DNA of 64,000 bases from Pelagibacterium luteolum (GTDB taxonomy: Bacteria > Pseudomonadota > Alphaproteobacteria > Rhizobiales > Devosiaceae), in contig NZ_FNCS01000001.1 in NCBI RefSeq assembly GCF_900100665.1, forward strand, positions 727,119 through 791,118, written 5' to 3'. The translations under genes and the position numbers were made by a program. Below, piece by piece: positions 59,981 to 64,000 of the stretch. The first letter of the stretch is position 1, and each line of letters begins with the position of its first letter. Under the pieces are notes generated by a model. That model saw nothing but the letters and a program-made list of their open reading frames with translations. It had not been told where the DNA came from and did no database searches.

Positions 59981-60991
59981 ATGTCGATCACACTCAACCG
60001 CCGCCAGATGTTGGCAGCACTCGGCGCTTCAACCGCCGTTCTCGGTTTGCCGAATTCTGTTTTTGCTCAAACACAGGCCGTTCGCATCGGCACGTCGAGC
60101 GTGGGCTCGGTCTTTTATACGCTCGCCATCGGCGCCGGCGAGATCATCACCGACTACGCCGGCATCAACAGCACGGTGGAACCGGTGGGCGGGTCCGCGG
60201 CCAATATCAATGGCCTCGTACAGAACAACATCGATCTGTCGATCAACAATTCGTTCTCCTCTTATTCCGGATTGACCGGACAATATGGATTCCCCGAGCC
60301 TATCGACGTCCGCCTTCTGGTGCAGGGCCAGCCGAGCTATCGTTGGATTTTCGTGCGCCCAGGCGCAGGTATCGAAACGCCTGCCGACCTGAACGGCCGG
60401 ACGATCATCGGCGAACGTCGGGCCCTTCCTGAACTCCGCATTCTGCTGGACGCGTTCATCACCCATTTTGGTCTCGATGAGTCCTCGATGAATATCGTCG
60501 AAACCAACGAGACCACCGAGGCCATCGAAGCCATTCGCGTGGGCAGCGTCGATGCCGTAATTCTACCCTTCAGCCCGCGGGCTGGTCAGGTGGAAGAGCC
60601 CATGCTGGGCGGCGCCATGGAGTTTTTGCAGATTTCTCCAGAAGATCGGGATGCCTTGCTCGAGCTACTTCCGGCTGCGTTCTATGGGGTCGATCAACCA
60701 GCCGACGATTTCTCCAATCAGCCCGAAATCGTACCACTCACATCGCTCAACACATACCTTATCTCGCATGCCAACCTCGACGAGGAGATAGCCTATCAGG
60801 TGACCAAGGCGCTCTTCGATAACCACGAGGACTTTGTGTCGTACCACGGCACCGCGCGAGATTGGACGGTCGAGAATACGCTTGCTTCACCGGCCATTCC
60901 CTTCCATCCGGGCGCAATTCGATATTTCGAAGAGACCGGCGTCTGGACTGAGGAGCTGGCGGCGCTGCAGGAAGAACTGCTCGCAATCTAA
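59981..60991 (+). CDS. TAXI-family TRAP transporter binding protein
   Basis: A 336-residue exported protein. MSITLNRRQMLAALGAS is a twin-arginine-like signal, cleaved near VFAQTQ (residue 29). The mature part starts VRIGTSSVGSVFYTLAIGAGEII and has EPVGGSAANINGLVQNNIDL, the TAXI pattern. GGGAGG lies before the ATG. A matching fused permease follows. The substrate should be the acid degraded by this cluster. Confidence 0.9.
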   Translation: MSITLNRRQMLAALGASTAVLGLPNSVFAQTQAVRIGTSSVGSVFYTLAIGAGEIITDYAGINSTVEPVGGSAANINGLVQNNIDLSINNSFSSYSGLTGQYGFPEPIDVRLLVQGQPSYRWIFVRPGAGIETPADLNGRTIIGERRALPELRILLDAFITHFGLDESSMNIVETNETTEAIEAIRVGSVDAVILPFSPRAGQVEEPMLGGAMEFLQISPEDRDALLELLPAAFYGVDQPADDFSNQPEIVPLTSLNTYLISHANLDEEIAYQVTKALFDNHEDFVSYHGTARDWTVENTLASPAIPFHPGAIRYFEETGVWTEELAALQEELLAI

Positions 60992-61003
60992 CCGGCTTGT
61001 ACT

Positions 61004-61033
61004 TGCGCCGCCTTCTTCCATGTGGAGGCGGCG
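61004..61033 (+). other. Intercistronic stem-loop between the TAXI gene and its permease
   Basis: A perfect 9-bp stem GCGCCGCCT/AGGCGGCGC with a 12-base loop and no T-run, same position and probable role as the hairpins behind frcB and tctC. Confidence 0.55.
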
Positions 61034-61058
61034 CGCCCCTTTGGCGAGGAACGTTTCG

Positions 61059-62996
61059 ATGAAGCCCCTGGATCGTATTAGCTTATCCTCAGGTATATTG
61101 CTGACCCTGACCACGATTACGGCCATATGGCATCTGGTCATGATCGCGCAGTTGCCCACCTGGTTTGGTATCTTTATCCCCCAGGGCTCCGTGCGTGCCA
61201 TAAGTCTCGTCCTTGCGGTGCTGTTGATCTTCATCACCCTCAACAACAAGCACAGTGACACCGATGAGGTGCATGCCGACAAAGTGGAGCTTAAGTGGTA
61301 CGATGCCTTGCTCTGGTTGGCACTTGCTGTCAGTTGCGGTTTCGTCGTCTTTTTCAACGATCGAGTGCAAGATTACGGCTTTTACGGCACGCTAGACACA
61401 TTCGGCGTGATTATGGCGCTATGTCTCGTTATCCCTGTACTCGAGGCCGTGCGCCGAAAAACAGGGATTGTGCTGCCGATCATCATTCTGACATTCGTGG
61501 CTATCGCGATGTTCCAGCGCTATTTGCCTGGCGTCTTGTATGGGCAGGGGTACTCTCTCGAACGCCTGCTCTATAGCGCGATGGTCAGCAATGCCGGCGT
61601 GTTCGGAATGCCCTTGGGCATCGCTGTCAGCATCGTCATCGTTTTTCTGGTGTTCGGCGCGCTGATGGAACGGGCCGGGGCCAGTCGCTGGTTCATGGAC
61701 CTTGCTCTCTGCCTGACGGGCTGGTCACGTGGCGGGCCGGCCAAGGCTGCGGTTCTGTCTTCGGCGATGTTCGGATCGATCTCGGGATCGCCATCCGCAA
61801 ATGCAGCGACCACCGGCGTTTTCACAATCCCGATGATGAAAAAGGTTGGCTACAAGCCGGAATTTGCAGCCGGTGTGGAGGCTGTCGCCTCGACGGGTGG
61901 AATGATCCTGCCGCCCGTGATGGGCGCCATTGCGTTTCTGATGGCTGAGTGGATCGGTCGCCCCTATGTCGAGGTCGTTGGTGCGGCGCTGTTGCCGGCT
62001 ATCCTTTACTTTCTCATTGTCTTCTTTTCGGTACATTTTGAAGCACGGCGGAATGGCATCAAGGCCATTCCGAAGGCCGACTTGCCCAATCTCTGGCTCA
62101 CACTGAAAACCGGTTGGTACAATGTGATCCCGATCGCAGCATTGGTCGTGTTCCTCATCGTTTTGGCGATGCCTCCGGGCATGGCCGGGATTTATGCCTC
62201 GCTTGTCGTCTTCGCCTGCAGTTTTCTGTCCAAGGACAAAAACAATTGGTTGTTGCCGATGCCGATTATCCTGGCGCTTCGCGACGCCGTGATGCGTTGG
62301 TTGGTGATCGTCGCCATTACCGCGGCAGTTGGCATCATGATCGGTGCTTTGGAGCTGTCGGGCGTTGGTATCAACGTTTCGCGCTTTATAGTCGATCTCG
62401 GCGGTGGCAATTTGCTGTTCACACTGATCCTTGTTGGACTGGTCAGCCTGATCGTCGGGATGGGCCTTGATGCAACGCCCGCCTATGTGACACTCGCTAC
62501 CCTTATGGCACCCGCACTTATTCGGCTCGGGGTGCCTGATATCGCCGCGCATCTCTACGTTATTTACTGGGGCCTTGCATCGTTCTTTACACCCCCGACC
62601 TGCATCGCGATTTTCGTCACTGCACCGATCGCGGGCGCGACGATTTGGGGCAGTGGCTGGCAGGCCGTACGGCTCGGCATTGCCGCGTTCCTTGTCCCCA
62701 TAGCGTTCGCGCTCAATCCTGCGCTGCTTATGCAGGGTGACGATATTGTCGCTATTGTTCATGTCGCGAGCACGGCGTTGGTCGGGTCGGTTCTTGTTGC
62801 TGCCGGCCTGCGCGGCTTTGCCTTCACAATGCTGTCGATGCCGTCGCGCATTTTGATAGCGGTCGGTGGAGCGCTTCTGATTATGCCTGTGCTGTATGCC
62901 GAACTGATCGGTGCAGCCCTCGCTCTGGTGGGGTTGGCGCTCGCCAGCCTCCCGATCCCAGGTCTCGCAGCCGCCGCGCCGCGCCGGGAGCCGTGA
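61059..62996 (+). CDS. TRAP transporter permease, fused DctQ-DctM type
   Basis: A 645-residue membrane protein with about sixteen to eighteen segments: a DctQ-like four-helix part (residues 10-150) fused to a DctM part with AMFGSISGSPSANAATTGVFTIPMMKKVGY near residue 240 and MILPPVMGAIAFLMAEWIG near residue 285. This fused form is the usual partner of TAXI binding proteins. ATG 61059 has GCGAGGA upstream; the long upstream extension overlapping the TAXI gene has no homology. Confidence 0.93.
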   Translation: MKPLDRISLSSGILLTLTTITAIWHLVMIAQLPTWFGIFIPQGSVRAISLVLAVLLIFITLNNKHSDTDEVHADKVELKWYDALLWLALAVSCGFVVFFNDRVQDYGFYGTLDTFGVIMALCLVIPVLEAVRRKTGIVLPIIILTFVAIAMFQRYLPGVLYGQGYSLERLLYSAMVSNAGVFGMPLGIAVSIVIVFLVFGALMERAGASRWFMDLALCLTGWSRGGPAKAAVLSSAMFGSISGSPSANAATTGVFTIPMMKKVGYKPEFAAGVEAVASTGGMILPPVMGAIAFLMAEWIGRPYVEVVGAALLPAILYFLIVFFSVHFEARRNGIKAIPKADLPNLWLTLKTGWYNVIPIAALVVFLIVLAMPPGMAGIYASLVVFACSFLSKDKNNWLLPMPIILALRDAVMRWLVIVAITAAVGIMIGALELSGVGINVSRFIVDLGGGNLLFTLILVGLVSLIVGMGLDATPAYVTLATLMAPALIRLGVPDIAAHLYVIYWGLASFFTPPTCIAIFVTAPIAGATIWGSGWQAVRLGIAAFLVPIAFALNPALLMQGDDIVAIVHVASTALVGSVLVAAGLRGFAFTMLSMPSRILIAVGGALLIMPVLYAELIGAALALVGLALASLPIPGLAAAAPRREP

Positions 62997-62997
62997 T

Positions 62998-64000
62998 ATG
63001 CCGGTGACGCTGAACAATCTTACAGTCGCAGAGGCTTACCTGCGTCTGCTCAAACTGCGTGGTATCGACTATCTCTTCGCCAATGCCGGTACCGATTTCG
63101 CTCCCATCATCGAAGCTTTTGCGAGTGCGGGATCGGACACCAACATCATGCCGGAACCGATTCTGGTTCCGCACGAAAATGTGGCCGTGGCGATGGCGAT
63201 GGGCCATACGCTGGTCAGCGGCAAGCCACAGGCGGTTATGGTTCACGTCAATGTTGGTACCGCCAACGCGCTTTGCGGGATCATGAACGCCAACCGCATC
63301 CAGATTCCCATGCTTTTCACTGCCGGACGAACCCCGATATTGGAAGAAGGGGCCCCCGGCGCTCGGTCGGGGTTCATCCACTGGCCGCAGGAAATGTACG
63401 ACCAAGGTGGGATCGTGCGCGAGATGGTGCGCTGGGACTATGAGCTTCGCGATGCGCGCCAATTGGAGGCGGTTGTCGACAGAGCCCTGGCAATGTCCGG
63501 ATCGACTCCAGCCGGACCGGTTTATCTGACCTTGCCTCGAGAAGTTCTGGCCGAAAAGATCGAGTCGATTACTTTTGCTGACATGGCAAGTATGCGGCCG
63601 GTGGTCGCTGGCTTGCCGCCATCCGACGCGCTAGATGAGGTCGCTGAATGGCTGAGCGAAGCAAAACGCCCCGTTCTCGTGACCTCAGCGACAGGGCGTA
63701 CCCAGGCTGCGCTCGACGCCGTTCAAAATTTTGCCGAGACATTTGCGATCCCAGTGATCCCGTTCAATCCGCGGTTCGTCGAGATTTCGCATGATCATCC
63801 CATGAACATGGGGGCTGACCTCGGCAAGTTTCTCCCGGATGCCGATCTGGTTTTTGTGTCTGAGGCTATAGCGCCGTGGATACCGAGCCAGGTTCGGCCT
63901 GGAGATGGTGCGCGTATCGTTCACATCGGTGAGGATCCGTTGTTTGGCGATCTGCCCATGCGTTCGTTTGCCGCCCACGGCACGCTAGCCGGAGCACCGG
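62998..64000 (+). CDS. Thiamine-diphosphate-dependent enzyme (acetolactate synthase/benzoylformate decarboxylase-like), N-terminal part
   Basis: The first 334 residues are present and the gene continues beyond the window. LTVAEAYLRLLKLRGIDYLFANAGTDFAPI at the start, HENVAVAMAMGH with the cofactor-activating Glu near residue 60, VNVGTANALCGIMNANR near residue 84, and GPVYLTLPREVL near residue 175. The ATG at 62998 is two bases after the permease stop. The family makes or breaks C-C bonds next to a keto group; here a 2-keto acid decarboxylase paired with the aldehyde dehydrogenase seems likely. Confidence 0.87.
   Translation, partial: MPVTLNNLTVAEAYLRLLKLRGIDYLFANAGTDFAPIIEAFASAGSDTNIMPEPILVPHENVAVAMAMGHTLVSGKPQAVMVHVNVGTANALCGIMNANRIQIPMLFTAGRTPILEEGAPGARSGFIHWPQEMYDQGGIVREMVRWDYELRDARQLEAVVDRALAMSGSTPAGPVYLTLPREVLAEKIESITFADMASMRPVVAGLPPSDALDEVAEWLSEAKRPVLVTSATGRTQAALDAVQNFAETFAIPVIPFNPRFVEISHDHPMNMGADLGKFLPDADLVFVSEAIAPWIPSQVRPGDGARIVHIGEDPLFGDLPMRSFAAHGTLAGAP

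Noticed and set aside
61725-63017. A 430-residue minus-strand frame
   Set aside because: Antisense to the TRAP permease; composition rich in Arg, Asn, His and Gln, no start signal.

Overview
The window looks like chromosomal DNA of an alphaproteobacterium of the order Hyphomicrobiales, probably near Devosiaceae (Devosia or Pelagibacterium type). This is an inference from the lnt-metK-trmB neighbourhood, the rhizobial-type frc fructose system, the alphaproteobacterial curli protein CsgH, an IalB-family protein, high GC, and dispersed GTCATCCCGG palindromes. I saw no rRNA, tRNA, phage, insertion sequence or CRISPR array.

Layout. 1-7 kb: the start of urtA, then lnt, metK and trmB, an aldehyde dehydrogenase whose end reads into a dispersed palindromic repeat, and a GreA-type factor. 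7-12.3 kb: fructose uptake and its control (frcK, frcR, frcB, frcC, frcA) with a 33-bp operator between frcR and frcB. 12.4-19.8 kb: what reads as a complete ebo cluster (eboD, eboE, eboC, eboF, eboA, eboB) with an isopentenyl-diphosphate isomerase and a small membrane protein. 19.9-32.3 kb: an exported sugar-isomerase-like TIM barrel, a GntR regulator, a tripartite tricarboxylate-type transporter, a periplasmic cytochrome c with a large quinoprotein-like dehydrogenase, mannonate dehydratase, two Gfo/Idh oxidoreductases and an exported DUF1080 protein (3-keto-disaccharide hydrolase family). 32.4-37.4 kb: a TRAP transporter, a second GntR regulator and a DapA-family enzyme. 37.5-47.5 kb: a curli locus (LuxR-type regulator, small curlin, two csgF genes, second curlin, csgH, a roughly 1319-residue curlin-repeat protein, csgG, a secreted hypothetical, an IalB-family gene). 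48-64 kb: an aromatic or heteroaromatic acid pathway (UbiX, flavin monooxygenase, LysR, Rieske ferredoxin, Rieske oxygenase, alcohol dehydrogenase, a small unknown, G3E GTPase, ferredoxin reductase, aldehyde dehydrogenase, UbiD, TAXI-TRAP transporter, and a thiamine-diphosphate enzyme cut by the window end).

The most interesting result is a 12-bp near-palindrome, consensus CTAGTATMCTAG, found six times. Each copy lies just upstream of one or two transcription units between 12.4 and 32.3 kb, and I did not find it elsewhere in the window. It appears to tie the ebo genes, idi, and a periplasmic 3-keto-sugar/sugar-acid pathway into one regulon, most likely under the GntR/FCD regulator at 20907-21602. 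The working idea is import and oxidation of a glycoside or sugar acid coupled to synthesis or trafficking of a prenylated cyclitol-like metabolite by the Ebo enzymes. The second notable item is the giant curlin with about 55 repeat units, far above the usual five.
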